DNA from: an uncultured Eubacteriales bacterium
GTDB taxonomy: Bacteria; Bacillota; Clostridia; Oscillospirales; Acutalibacteraceae
Direction: 5' to 3'
Assembly: GCA_934552855.1 (NCBI GenBank)
Contig: CAKTEU010000007.1
Span: forward strand, 1 to 64,000
DNA: 64,000 nt
This document shows positions 1 to 8,819 of the stretch, one piece after another. Each line of letters starts with the position of its first letter. Position 1 is the stretch's first letter. The translations under genes were made by a program, and so were the position numbers. The notes under the pieces were generated by a model, which did not search any database, was not told the origin of the DNA, and saw only the letters and a program-made list of their open reading frames with translations.

Positions 1-588
1 CCGACGATCGTCAGAGGTCTTGATTATTACACGAGAACCGTTTTTGAATTCGTTTCAACCGAAATCGGCGCCCAGGGAACGGTTTGCGGCGGCGGACGTT
101 ATGACGGACTTGTTGAGGAAATCGGCGGCGCTCACACTCCGGCTCTCGGCTTCGCAATGGGCATTGAAAGGCTCATGCTCCTTATGGAAAAGCAGGGCCT
201 TCCGTTCCCGGAAAGGGAAAAATGCGCCCTTTATATTGCAACAATGGGCGAAAAAGCCTCCTTTGAAGCGGCAAAAATTGCTTCTGCCTTAAGGCGTGAG
301 GGCGTTGAAGTTCAGTTTGATGTTGTTGGCCGTTCTGTAAAAGCACAGATGAAGTATGCGAACAAACTCGGTGCTGCGTTTACGGTTGTTCTCGGCGACA
401 GTGAACTTGAAAGCGGCGTTGTCAAACTCAAAAACATGGAAAACGGCGAGGAAATCGAAGTTGCACTTTCCGATTTTGAAAACGCTTTTATGCGTGCTTC
501 ATTAAGCGAAAGTCTCAAAGGGCTTGAAGAACTCGGCGTTGAAACGGACATTGACCTTGATGAACTCATGAATAAAAACTTATTTTAA
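1..588 (+). CDS. hisS: Histidyl-tRNA synthetase, C-terminal part (5' end outside window)
   Basis: The gene is open from base 1, so about 195 C-terminal residues are present and the N-terminal half lies upstream. The visible class II synthetase signatures are RGLDYYTRTVFE (the histidine-binding loop), GGGRYDGL, and motif 3 GFAMGIERL. An anticodon-binding domain follows, starting near CALYIATMG. The enzyme charges tRNA-His with histidine in the cytoplasm. It stops 15 bases before aspS, which sits downstream on the same strand as in many Firmicutes, so the two are probably co-transcribed. The family assignment is secure; only the missing N-terminus limits the entry. Confidence 0.97.
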   Translation, partial: PTIVRGLDYYTRTVFEFVSTEIGAQGTVCGGGRYDGLVEEIGGAHTPALGFAMGIERLMLLMEKQGLPFPEREKCALYIATMGEKASFEAAKIASALRREGVEVQFDVVGRSVKAQMKYANKLGAAFTVVLGDSELESGVVKLKNMENGEEIEVALSDFENAFMRASLSESLKGLEELGVETDIDLDELMNKNLF

Positions 589-603
589 GAGGTGTAAATA
601 AAA

Positions 604-2391
604 ATGGATACCATGACAGGACTTAAAAGAACCGGATACTGCGGTTCTTTCAGCGCAAAAAATATCGGAGAAGAAGCTGTTGTCTGCGGTTGGGTACAAA
701 AGCAGCGTGACCTCGGCTCGCTCATTTTCGTTGACCTTCGTGACAGAACGGGAATTGTTCAGCTTGCTTTTGACGACCACACGGAAAAAAGTGTTTTTGA
801 AAAAGCATTCACCGTCCGCAGCGAGTATGTTTTGATGGCAAAGGGCGTTGTTCGTGAGCGTTCTTCAAAGAACCTTGACATTCCCACCGGCGAAATCGAA
901 ATCGATGTTTCCGACCTTCGCATACTCGGCGAAAGCGAAACTCCGCCGTTTGAAATCATTGAAAACTGCCCGACGAGCGAACTCACAAGACTCAAATACC
1001 GCTATCTTGACCTTCGCCGTCCCGACCTTCAAAAGAACATTCTTATGCGTCACAGAATTGCAAAAATCACCCGTGACTATTTTGACGAAAACGGTTTTAT
1101 TGAAATTGAAACACCGATGCTCATCAAGTCAACGCCCGAAGGCGCAAGAGACTTCCTTGTTCCCTCAAGAATCCACAAGGGCAGCTTTTACGCTCTTCCT
1201 CAATCGCCTCAGCTTTATAAGCAGCTTTCAATGGTTGCCGGTTTTGACCGCTATATGCAGATTGCACGCTGTTTCCGTGACGAGGATCTTCGTGCAGACC
1301 GCCAGCCGGAATTTACTCAGATTGACGTTGAAATGAGCTTTGTTGAAATGGAAGACGTCCTTTCGATGATTGAAGGCTTTATGAAAAAGCTTTTCAAAGA
1401 AGCAATCGGCGTTGACGTTCCGGAAAAGCTTCCCCGTCTCACTTATAAAGAAGCAATGGAGCGTTACGGTTCGGATAAGCCGGATACTCGCTATGCAATG
1501 GAAATTTTTGACCTTGCGGACGAAGTCAAGGACTGCGGCTTCGGCGTATTCTCCGTCGCAGTTGCAAACGGCTCAAGAGTTTGCGGAATTACCGCAAAGA
1601 ATGCATACAGCGTTCTCACAAGAAAAGAAATTGACAAGCTTGTTGAATTTGTCAAGGGCATCGGCGCAAAGGGCATCGCATGGATAAGATATGCAGAGGA
1701 CGGAACAGTTGCCTCTTCGTTTGCAAAATTCATGACCGATGACGAAATGGCGGCAATCAAAAAGAAAGCCGGCGCAGAAAACGGCGATGTTGTTCTCATC
1801 ATTGCCGATAAGGAACGTGTCACGCTTCCCGTTCTCGGTGCACTTCGCCAGAACATTGCAAAGAAGCTTGACATTATTCCGCAGGATAAGTATAATCTTC
1901 TTTGGATTGTTGAGTTCCCGTTCTTTGATTGGGATGACGAACTCGGCCAGTTCGTTGCAATGCACCACCCGTTCACCGCTCCGCTTGAAGAATGTCTGCC
2001 GTATCTTGAAAGCGACAAGGCAAACGTCAGAGCAACGGCATATGACCTTGTTCTCAACGGAATTGAGCTTGCAAGCGGTTCAATCAGAATCACCGATCCC
2101 GAACTTCAAAAGAGAATTTTCGAACTTCTCGGCCTTTCAGACGAAGAAGCCTATGAAAAGTTCGGCTTCCTCACCGATGCGTTCAAATACGGTGCACCCC
2201 CGCACGGCGGAATCGGAATCGGCCTTGACAGACTTTGCATGCAGATGCTTCGCCTTGACACCCTTCGTGATGTTGTTGCATATCCGAAGGTTCAAAACGC
2301 AAGCGAACCGATGACCGAATGCCCGGCTCTTGTTGACAACGAACAGCTTTCCGAACTCGGAATTGAAACAATTCCGGCTGAAAACCGCTAA
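604..2391 (+). CDS. aspS: Aspartyl-tRNA synthetase
   Basis: The 595-residue length is that of the bacterial-type AspRS. In order it has an N-terminal OB-fold anticodon-binding domain (GWVQKQRDLGSLIFVDLRD), class II motif 2 (FRDEDLRADRQPEFTQID), a GAD insertion domain in the middle, and motif 3 (GIGIGLDRL) near the C-terminus. It charges tRNA-Asp. The start at 604 follows an AGAGGTG ribosome site; an in-frame ATG at 613 is an alternative. It is translated right after hisS, and a hairpin terminator lies downstream. Whether it is discriminating or also charges tRNA-Asn cannot be read from the sequence. Confidence 0.97.
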   Translation: MDTMTGLKRTGYCGSFSAKNIGEEAVVCGWVQKQRDLGSLIFVDLRDRTGIVQLAFDDHTEKSVFEKAFTVRSEYVLMAKGVVRERSSKNLDIPTGEIEIDVSDLRILGESETPPFEIIENCPTSELTRLKYRYLDLRRPDLQKNILMRHRIAKITRDYFDENGFIEIETPMLIKSTPEGARDFLVPSRIHKGSFYALPQSPQLYKQLSMVAGFDRYMQIARCFRDEDLRADRQPEFTQIDVEMSFVEMEDVLSMIEGFMKKLFKEAIGVDVPEKLPRLTYKEAMERYGSDKPDTRYAMEIFDLADEVKDCGFGVFSVAVANGSRVCGITAKNAYSVLTRKEIDKLVEFVKGIGAKGIAWIRYAEDGTVASSFAKFMTDDEMAAIKKKAGAENGDVVLIIADKERVTLPVLGALRQNIAKKLDIIPQDKYNLLWIVEFPFFDWDDELGQFVAMHHPFTAPLEECLPYLESDKANVRATAYDLVLNGIELASGSIRITDPELQKRIFELLGLSDEEAYEKFGFLTDAFKYGAPPHGGIGIGLDRLCMQMLRLDTLRDVVAYPKVQNASEPMTECPALVDNEQLSELGIETIPAENR

Positions 2392-2427
2392 GGAAATTAA
2401 TTTGAAACATTAATTGAATAATTTATT

Positions 2428-2474
2428 AACAGATGTTAAATGTTCTTTGGAATGTTTGACATCTGTTACTTTTT
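2428..2474 (+). terminator. Intrinsic terminator after hisS-aspS
   Basis: AACAGATGT pairs with ACATCTGTT around a short loop, with an extended imperfect stem inside it, and is followed by ACTTTTT. It closes the hisS-aspS transcript. Confidence 0.7.
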
Positions 2475-2564
2475 AAGGTATATTTTAGTTAGCAAAGGGT
2501 ATCTGTGGGCGTGGGAAAGCTCTGCTCTTTGAAACAAGAAAAGATTTATAGAAAGGGGATCTTT

Positions 2565-3941
2565 ATGATTTCATTCAAAAACTTTGGAAGAACTCTGCTT
2601 TCGCTTATTGCGGCTGTTTTTTATGCGGTTCTTTCGTTCATCAGCGTTGGTAACGCAAAGCAGGATCTTCCCGTAACGCCGAAGGATTTTGAACCCGTGA
2701 TGCGTTTTGTTGCATGCAGCGACATCCATTTCAAAAACGACAACGAACTTGAAGCAAAGGGCGAAGAAGCCGGAGAGGAATATGAGAAATACCTCGAAGA
2801 GGTTGGTGTTCCGCCGCAAAGACTTTCCGCCGCTTTCAAAACGGCATATGCTTATGCCGAAGGTTATAACGGTTATAAAGGTCTTGACGCTTTTGCCGTT
2901 GTCGGTGACTTCACAAACAAGGGTGCACCCGAACAGTATGAAGCCTTCAACAAGACCTTTGAGGAAAACGTTAAAACCGGAACGCAAAAAATTGTCTGCT
3001 CCGGCAACCACGAATACTATATGTATCGTGACGAGGACAGAACCGAAGGCTCACGCGTTTTTGAAAAATATGAGGGCGACCTCAACAAACACTATGTTAT
3101 CAACGGATATCACTTTATTTCCGTTTCCTATGACGAAAAGGTTGAAACCTATCTCAAAGCCGGCGCATGGCTCAAAAAGGAGCTTGACAAAGCCGTTGCC
3201 GACACGGGCGACAAACCGATTTTTGTTTTTCAGCATCCGGCACCGCTTTTCACAATTTACGGCGCAACAAAATGGGGCGATCCCGTTATTCCGGCAATTC
3301 TCAGCGAATATCCGCAGGTTGTTGATTTCTCCGGTCATTCTCATTATCCGATTAATGACCCCCGCTCGGTTTGGCAGGGCACATTTACCGCTCTCGGCTG
3401 CGGAACTCTCGCTTATTACGAAACCGAACTTGACACGATTGCCGGAAACTATCCTTATGAATACAAGGAGGCCGCTCAGTATTACATTGTTGAGGCCGAC
3501 AAGGACGGAAACGTAAGAGTCAAGGCGTTTGACATTCTTACCAATCGGTTCTTTGATTTTGAGTATTACTTTACAGGCCTTGCCGAAAAGAACTATCCTT
3601 ATTCATATCAAAACCTCAGACAGCATGATACCGCACCCGTTTTTGAAAACGGCGGAAACATGAAGGTTACTTTGAACAGCGACGGCGAAAGTATTCTCAC
3701 CTTTGACGGCGCAAAGGCAAACTTTGTCACCGAAAGCTATAAGGTAACGCTCAGCAGTAAGGCAAAAATTATTTCTGAGGACAACTTTTCCGGAAAATAT
3801 ATGTATCTTTTTGAGGATGATAAGTACGAGGTCAACCTCGGAAGGCTTGAAAGCGGAAAAAAATATACCGTTTCCGTTTATGCCCTCAGTGCATTTTCAA
3901 AGCTTTCAAAGCTTCAAAAATTGGAATTTACTGCGCAATAA
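2565..3941 (+). CDS. Secreted calcineurin-like metallophosphoesterase
   Basis: The 458-residue protein has a basic N-terminus and a hydrophobic signal or anchor segment at residues 8-30. It carries the full set of metallophosphoesterase metal ligands: CSDIHF (about 51-56), GDFTNKG, GNHEYY, FQHPAP and GHSHYP. This predicts a two-metal phosphohydrolase acting outside the membrane. The last 100 or so residues look like a beta-sandwich (Fn3-like), ending in ESGKKYTVSVYALS. The start at 2565 is chosen because GAAAGGGGATCTTT precedes it; the longer frame from 2505 would put 20 unrelated residues before the signal. The gene stands alone between terminators. The substrate is unknown. Confidence 0.88.
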   Translation: MISFKNFGRTLLSLIAAVFYAVLSFISVGNAKQDLPVTPKDFEPVMRFVACSDIHFKNDNELEAKGEEAGEEYEKYLEEVGVPPQRLSAAFKTAYAYAEGYNGYKGLDAFAVVGDFTNKGAPEQYEAFNKTFEENVKTGTQKIVCSGNHEYYMYRDEDRTEGSRVFEKYEGDLNKHYVINGYHFISVSYDEKVETYLKAGAWLKKELDKAVADTGDKPIFVFQHPAPLFTIYGATKWGDPVIPAILSEYPQVVDFSGHSHYPINDPRSVWQGTFTALGCGTLAYYETELDTIAGNYPYEYKEAAQYYIVEADKDGNVRVKAFDILTNRFFDFEYYFTGLAEKNYPYSYQNLRQHDTAPVFENGGNMKVTLNSDGESILTFDGAKANFVTESYKVTLSSKAKIISEDNFSGKYMYLFEDDKYEVNLGRLESGKKYTVSVYALSAFSKLSKLQKLEFTAQ

Positions 3942-3955
3942 AACAAAAACTTCAG

Positions 3956-3986
3956 CGGCTGACCGATTTTGCGGTCAGCCGTTTTT
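3956..3986. terminator. Terminator between convergent genes
   Basis: A perfect 10-bp stem, CGGCTGACCG/CGGTCAGCCG, is followed by TTTTT on the plus strand. The minus side also has short T runs, so it probably serves both the phosphoesterase gene and the convergent small gene. Confidence 0.85.
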
Positions 3987-3993
3987 CGTGCGG

Positions 3994-4164
3994 TTAAAGG
4001 TCGTCAACGTCCTGAATAGGCCTCTTGTCGTCGAACTCGCTTGTTCCCGTGTATGAGCCGAGAACGTCGGTTTGTGCGCTGTGGGAACGTGGGTTCCAAA
4101 TTTTAACAATTTCTTCAACCGTCGGACTGAGCAAAGGCTTTTTGCCGTTCTTTTTCTTTTCCAA
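3994..4164 (-). CDS. Conserved-looking 56-residue small protein
   Basis: This is a short frame read on the minus strand from a TTG codon, preceded by GGGAGAGTG at good spacing. The 56-residue product starts with a basic stretch (KKKNGKKP), has a middle containing VEEIVKIWNP, and ends in an acidic tail, PIQDVDDL. The tail with the preceding DVLGSYTGT resembles short hypothetical proteins I recall from other Ruminococcaceae, but I cannot confirm a family. It has no signal peptide or membrane segment. Strong codon bias, a clear ribosome site and the convergent terminator argue for a real gene. Function unknown. Confidence 0.6.
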   Translation of the reverse strand: MEKKKNGKKPLLSPTVEEIVKIWNPRSHSAQTDVLGSYTGTSEFDDKRPIQDVDDL

Positions 4165-4321
4165 AAAATTTCACTCTCCCTGCTTTTAGTTTGATCGCTT
4201 TTTTGCGGTCAATTTTATTTTTTGTATTTGTATGTTGAAAAAAAGCAGAAATTTTTGTAAAATGATTGCAACAGAATAAGAATTTTTTTCATCTAATAAG
4301 TCGAACGGATGGTGATAACAT

Positions 4322-4834
4322 ATGAGCTCAAATATTATCGAAAATCTGGTCGTTCAGTCACAAAACGGAGATGCCGATGCCTTCGGCGAACTTTATTCAA
4401 TTTTTTCAAAAGATATGTATCGCTTTGCGCTTTATTATACCGGCTCAAAATTCCTTGCAGAAGATGCGGTGAGTGATGCGGCACTTTGCGCCTTTGAAAA
4501 AATCGGACAGTTAAAGAAAAAATCGGCGTTCAAGTCCTGGCTTTTTACGATCCTTTTTAACTGCTGCAAAAAACAGCAAAAAGAAAAAGCAATATCGCTT
4601 CGGCGCGTTGAGCTTTCAGAGGCAAACGGAATTTCAAACGATGGCGGATTTGAAAAATCCATGGTGAAGTCGCTGCTTTCCTCGCTTGAGGAGGACGAAA
4701 GGGAAATCCTTCTTCTCTCCTTTGTCGGAGGTTACTCAAGCGGAGAAATCGGCAAAATGCTTTCAATGAAAAGCGGCTCGGTTCGCTCAAAAAAGAACAG
4801 AACCGTTTCAAAACTTCGTGAGATGATGAGGTGA
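4322..4834 (+). CDS. ECF-type RNA polymerase sigma factor
   Basis: The 170-residue protein has sigma region 2 at about residues 20-85 (YRFALYYTGSKFLAEDAVSD, then FKSWLFTILFNCCKK) and region 4 at about 112-168 (LSSLEEDEREILLLS, then a helix-turn-helix around SSGEIGKMLSM). Region 3 is absent, which is typical of extracytoplasmic-function sigmas. GGATGGTG lies just before the ATG. The stop abuts the next gene, which encodes a protein with a cytosolic N-terminus, one membrane helix and an outside propeller. The pair is therefore likely a sigma factor with its membrane sensor or anti-sigma. The target promoters are not known. Confidence 0.92.
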   Translation: MSSNIIENLVVQSQNGDADAFGELYSIFSKDMYRFALYYTGSKFLAEDAVSDAALCAFEKIGQLKKKSAFKSWLFTILFNCCKKQQKEKAISLRRVELSEANGISNDGGFEKSMVKSLLSSLEEDEREILLLSFVGGYSSGEIGKMLSMKSGSVRSKKNRTVSKLREMMR

Positions 4835-4839
4835 TTTTT

Positions 4840-6969
4840 ATGAAAAACAAAAATTATGACGATATGAAGAAACTTTTCGGCGAAGAAATTGAGCTTCCCG
4901 AAAGCCTTTCAAAAGAAAATATTGTTAAAAAAATCAAGGAAAACGGTGTTAATCAAAAAAAGAAAAATGTAAAAATTTTTCCCCGTTTTATTGCCGCAGC
5001 GGCTGCTTTTGCCGTTGTTGCGGTGGGAGCTTTTGCGGTTTATGAGCGTTCATTCGGAACAAATCGTCCGGTTTCGCTCAAGCCTGCACAGGAGGTTGAA
5101 GAGGTCAAACCAGAGACAGCACCGCAAGAGAATGAAAACATCAACAAAACAACCTATGCCGCAATTGATGTCGGAACAAAAAAGGTTGCCCTTTCAAAAT
5201 TCGACAGTCAAAAAGACCTCAACAATTACTTTTCAAACATTGCGGCAAAGGAAAAGAACAGGAACTCGTTCTTTGTAAAAACTGCCGCAAGCAAAAGCGA
5301 CGATAAGGCGTACGAAAACATGGCCGACTCAGCACCGACCGAATTTGCCGGTGACCAAAATCAAAGCACCGGTACCGAAAGCATAAACAGCCAAAACGAC
5401 GGTGCGTTCGGAAAAACGAACACCCAAGTGAACGGCGTTGACGAAGCGGATGTTGTTAAGAACGACGGAAATTATCTTTATATCGTGAGCGGAGAAAAGC
5501 TTTCAATCGTTGACGCAAAAACGATGAAGCTTGCTTCGCAGACCGAGTTCAAAGATTCAAGCGATAAGTATAAAATCCACATTTCGGAAATTTATGTCAA
5601 CGGCGACCGTCTTGTTGCAACCGGCTATGAATATAAAGGCGACAACGACAGCGGTTATTACGACGGCATGAAGGTTCGCTTCAGTTATAACGTTACAAAT
5701 TCAATTGCGCTCGTCTATGACATAAGCGACAGAAACGCCGTTCTTGAAACCCGCCGCGTTCGCCAAGACGGCGACATCCTTTCAACAAGAATGATAGGCT
5801 CTTATCTTTACACTGCAACAAGCTATTCTCCCAATCTTTCGGAAAATAAAAAAACAGAGTATACGCCGGAAGTTGACGGAAAAAGCCTTACGAACGATGA
5901 CGTTTATGTTCAAGGCAAGGATAAGGGCAACACTACCTATATCGTCCTTTCCGGTTATGATACCGCAGACAAGAACAGCGAAGTCAGCAAGGTTTCCGTT
6001 CTTGCAAACGGCTATATAGTCTATTGCTCAAAGGATACGTTCTATGTTGCCGAAGATAAGTACGACGAAAAGAACGACCGCAGTGTAACAACCGTTCATG
6101 CCTTTTCGCTCGCCGGCGGTGTGGTTGCCTACAGAAACAGCGGTACTGTTCCCGGCACTCTTGACGATCAGTATATGATGGATCAAAGCGGCGATTACTT
6201 CAGAATTGCAACGAGCGATTACAATTACAGAACCGACTTTGACACAAGCAGCCTTTATGTTCTTGATAAAGACATGAACGTTATCGGAAAGCTTGAGGAC
6301 ATTGCAAAGGACGAACAGATTAAAAGCGTTCGCTTCATGGGTAACACAGCGTATGTAGTAACGTTCAGAAATACCGATCCGCTTTTTGCAATCGATCTTT
6401 CAAAGCCGAATGCACCGAAAATTCTCGGTTCGGTAAAGCTTCCCGGCTTTTCGGAATATCTTCACCCGATTTCGGAAAATATTCTTGTCGGTATCGGCTA
6501 CAGCGGCGACGAAGAAAATGCGGATTTCAACAAGGTGAAAATTTCACTTTTTGATGTCAGCGACAAAAAGCACCCGAAGGAGCTTGACTCTCACATTATC
6601 AAAAACGCCTCCTGCGATGTCAACTATTCACCGAAGAGCTTTTTGACGATTGACGAAAATACGTTCGGAATCCCTGTCTATTACTACGGAGCAAAAAGCG
6701 GAAAGCTTGTTTTCAAAACCTTCACCGTCAAAGACGGAAAGTTCAGCGAAAAAAGCAATTATATTCACAGCGGAAAATCAAACGGCTCCGACTTTTTCAG
6801 AGGAACTTTCATCGAAAACTATGTTTATACCATTGACGAAACGACCGTTAAGCAGTTTAACCTGAACACCGAAGAAGAGCTTGCCGCCCTTGATTATATG
6901 CCGATAAGCGACAGCGAGGACACCCCGGTTGTTTATAACGACGAAGTTGTAGAAGTAACAGTTTATTGA
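4840..6969 (+). CDS. Membrane-anchored beta-propeller domain protein, putative anti-sigma or sensor
   Basis: The 709-residue protein has about 45 charged cytosolic residues (including LPESLSKENIVKKIKENG, a pattern seen at the N-terminus of many clostridial anti-sigma proteins). One membrane helix follows at about 48-67 (FIAAAAAFAVVAVGAFAVY), then a linker, then a large C-terminal beta-propeller of the secreted Beta_propel type (NGVDEADVVKNDGNYLYIVSG is its typical opening). The start at 4840 follows GATGAGGTGA, which overlaps the sigma stop; an in-frame GTG at 4831 is part of that ribosome site. Translational coupling with the sigma factor suggests a regulatory role, but anti-sigma activity is inference. 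Confidence 0.8.
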   Translation: MKNKNYDDMKKLFGEEIELPESLSKENIVKKIKENGVNQKKKNVKIFPRFIAAAAAFAVVAVGAFAVYERSFGTNRPVSLKPAQEVEEVKPETAPQENENINKTTYAAIDVGTKKVALSKFDSQKDLNNYFSNIAAKEKNRNSFFVKTAASKSDDKAYENMADSAPTEFAGDQNQSTGTESINSQNDGAFGKTNTQVNGVDEADVVKNDGNYLYIVSGEKLSIVDAKTMKLASQTEFKDSSDKYKIHISEIYVNGDRLVATGYEYKGDNDSGYYDGMKVRFSYNVTNSIALVYDISDRNAVLETRRVRQDGDILSTRMIGSYLYTATSYSPNLSENKKTEYTPEVDGKSLTNDDVYVQGKDKGNTTYIVLSGYDTADKNSEVSKVSVLANGYIVYCSKDTFYVAEDKYDEKNDRSVTTVHAFSLAGGVVAYRNSGTVPGTLDDQYMMDQSGDYFRIATSDYNYRTDFDTSSLYVLDKDMNVIGKLEDIAKDEQIKSVRFMGNTAYVVTFRNTDPLFAIDLSKPNAPKILGSVKLPGFSEYLHPISENILVGIGYSGDEENADFNKVKISLFDVSDKKHPKELDSHIIKNASCDVNYSPKSFLTIDENTFGIPVYYYGAKSGKLVFKTFTVKDGKFSEKSNYIHSGKSNGSDFFRGTFIENYVYTIDETTVKQFNLNTEEELAALDYMPISDSEDTPVVYNDEVVEVTVY

Positions 6970-7126
6970 CAGCAATCACAAATCAAAACAGAATATTCCT
7001 CAAAAAGTCTGGGGTTGTTGCATTTAGATGCAGAAAGCGTTTTCTTTACCCCGAAGCTGTATATAGATACTGCGAGTGGGTAAAAAAACGCTTAAAAGAG
7101 TAAAAGTAATTCTAATTTAATCAAAC

Positions 7127-7184
7127 GAAAAGCTATAATTCACGGTACATCTTCTTGATGTTATCCGCAAATTATAGCTTTTTT
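7127..7184. repeat. Hairpin repeat, copy 1 (AAAGCTATAAT family), probable terminator
   Basis: AAAAGCTATAATT at the left pairs with AATTATAGCTTTTTT at the right, with CACGG/TCCG forming an inner stem. The right arm ends in a T run, so it can terminate transcription from the beta-propeller gene. Nearly the same element recurs at 54959-55020, and a variant at 29531-29592. The preceding 150 bases (6970-7126) show nothing else I can name. Confidence 0.7.
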
Positions 7185-7238
7185 GTTTTGGCTTTACTCT
7201 TTGTTCTGCGCTAAATGTGACAGCCCCGGTCTTTTTTG

Positions 7239-7267
7239 TTGACATTTGCTTTGCATGGTGATAAAAT
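7239..7267 (+). promoter_or_regulatory. Promoter of the cobalamin operon
   Basis: Consensus -35 TTGACA (7239-7244) and -10 TAAAAT (7262-7267) are separated by 17 bases, about 15 bases upstream of the riboswitch P1 stem. Confidence 0.75.
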
Positions 7268-7281
7268 AAACAAAAATATAT

Positions 7282-7379
7282 AAAAGCATACGCAGGGAAA
7301 TCCCGGTGAAAATCCGGAGCAACCGCCATTGCCGTTATCGGTCAAAAAGCCGTCAGTCGGAATGCCTGCCTTGCTTTTT
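7282..7379 (+). ncRNA. Cobalamin riboswitch (compact form)
   Basis: The core contains GGGAAATCCCGGTGAAAATC, the hallmark P3/J3-4 strand, then CCGCCA, and ends with a B12 box AGTCGGAATGCCTGCC. The ends close as P1: AAAAGCA at 7283-7289 pairs with TGCTTTT at 7372-7378. P1-to-P1 length is only about 98 bases, which leaves no room for the long peripheral arms of the larger adenosylcobalamin class. It sits between a consensus promoter and an intrinsic terminator. Corrinoid binding is therefore expected to turn the downstream transport operon off. Ligand preference (adenosyl- or methyl/aquo-cobalamin) cannot be decided from sequence. Confidence 0.88.
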
Positions 7380-7409
7380 AAAACGTTTTCACTTTTGGGC
7401 AAGAGGAAA

Positions 7410-7446
7410 GGTGAGCGGCCTTAGGATTGCTGCGCCTTTTTTTGAA
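7410..7446 (+). terminator. Riboswitch-controlled terminator
   Basis: GGT-GA-GCGGC pairs with GCTGC-GCC (GA bulged) around a 9-base loop and is followed by TTTTTTT. It lies 30 bases after the riboswitch and before the first gene, so it is the likely expression platform. A second pairing (CCTTTTT with AAAAAGG just downstream) could compete with it. Confidence 0.65.
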
Positions 7447-7499
7447 CAAAAAGGGGCTTTTATTTTTGTGTTGATACTATAATAAGGACGTGCTGCTTT

Positions 7500-8819
7500 T
7501 TGAAAAAAACTGTTTCGTTTTTGCTTTCGGTTATAATCATTCTCGGCGCTTTTTCGGTGCTTTCTTTTGCTGTTAGCGAACCGGAAACACACTTCACTTC
7601 TTTTGCAACTCCCACGTCTTCGGCAAGGCTGAAGTTTTCAAAAAAACTCGGCGCAGGCTACATGGCTTCGCCGACAACTCCGGTCGTTGTCGGCAGTACG
7701 CTCATTGTTGCTTCCGGTAAAAAGCTTTATAAACTTGACGCACAGACCGGTGACGAACTTGAAAGTGCATTGCTTTCCGGCTCGCTCGGCTTTGGCATTT
7801 CAACGCCGCTTTATGCCGACGAAAAAATTTTTGTTCAGCTTGACGGCGGAAAAATTCAGGCGTTTGATTATAAAACCATGAAATCCCTTTGGATATATAC
7901 CGACTCTCTTGGCGGACAGGCTCTTTCGCCGATTACGTTTGACGGCGGCTTTATTTATACCGGCTTTTGGAACGGTGAAACCGAAAACGCAAATTTTGTT
8001 TGTATGAGTGTAAAAGACGAACAGCCGAAAAAGGAGACAGAAGCAAAAAAAGCAAAGTGGACTTATAAAGTCAAAGGCGGCTTTTACTGGGCCGGTGCGG
8101 CGGTTACGGAAAACTTTGTCATTATTGGAACGGACGACGGAACAAAGGGTGACAGCGGAAAATCAAAAATTCTTGCGCTCAAAAAAAATAGCGGAAAGCT
8201 TTCTTCCTCGCTTGACACAAAGGGCGATATAAGAAGCAGCGTTACTTATGACAGCGACATAAAATCGTTTTTCGTTTCAAGCAAGGCGGGATTTGTCTAT
8301 CGCTTTAAACTTCGTGAAAAGGACGGAAAGCTTTATTCGCTTTCTTCTTATAACGCTTCGGGCAGCGTCACCTCATCGCCCGTTTCGTATAGGGGCAGGC
8401 TATACTTCGGAGCACAGACAAAAAACGGCGGAAAGTTCGTCGTTCTTGATTCTTCTGCAATGAAAAAGATTTATGACTGCGAAATGCTCGGCTATCCGCA
8501 ATCGACCGCCCTTGTCTGCAACAAATATGACAACAAGGTTTATGTTTATATGACCTATAACGAAAAGCCCGGCGGCATTACCGTTTTTGAGGACGGCGAA
8601 AACCAAACTGCGCCAAAAAAGACCGAGCTTTTTAAGCCCTCAGGCAATATGAGTCAGTATTGTATCTCTTCGGTTGCGGCAGGGCAGGACGGAACGCTTT
8701 ATTATAAAAACGATTCGGGATATATTTTTGCGCTTTCTCAAAATTCCTCGCTTCTTGCAAGAATGATAAACATGATTCTTCATGCGCTTCAAAACATCCT
8801 GTTGGGTATAAAGCGATGA
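7500..8819 (+). CDS. Secreted PQQ-like beta-propeller protein, first gene of cobalamin operon
   Basis: The 439-residue protein starts at a TTG, 11 bases after AAGGA. An N-terminal signal peptide (VSFLLSVIIILGAFSVLSFA) is followed by repeated PQQ/quinoprotein-like blades, each with a WxY or YKLD-type strand (KLYKLDAQTGDELESA, then IQAFDYKTMKSLWIYT). There is no lipobox. The last about 22 residues form a separate amphipathic helix (LLARMINMILHALQNILLG). It is the first gene after the cobalamin riboswitch and overlaps ecfT by four bases. A role in binding or presenting corrinoids outside the cell is inference; a substrate for PQQ-like folds cannot be assigned by sequence. Confidence 0.8.
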   Translation: MKKTVSFLLSVIIILGAFSVLSFAVSEPETHFTSFATPTSSARLKFSKKLGAGYMASPTTPVVVGSTLIVASGKKLYKLDAQTGDELESALLSGSLGFGISTPLYADEKIFVQLDGGKIQAFDYKTMKSLWIYTDSLGGQALSPITFDGGFIYTGFWNGETENANFVCMSVKDEQPKKETEAKKAKWTYKVKGGFYWAGAAVTENFVIIGTDDGTKGDSGKSKILALKKNSGKLSSSLDTKGDIRSSVTYDSDIKSFFVSSKAGFVYRFKLREKDGKLYSLSSYNASGSVTSSPVSYRGRLYFGAQTKNGGKFVVLDSSAMKKIYDCEMLGYPQSTALVCNKYDNKVYVYMTYNEKPGGITVFEDGENQTAPKKTELFKPSGNMSQYCISSVAAGQDGTLYYKNDSGYIFALSQNSSLLARMINMILHALQNILLGIKR

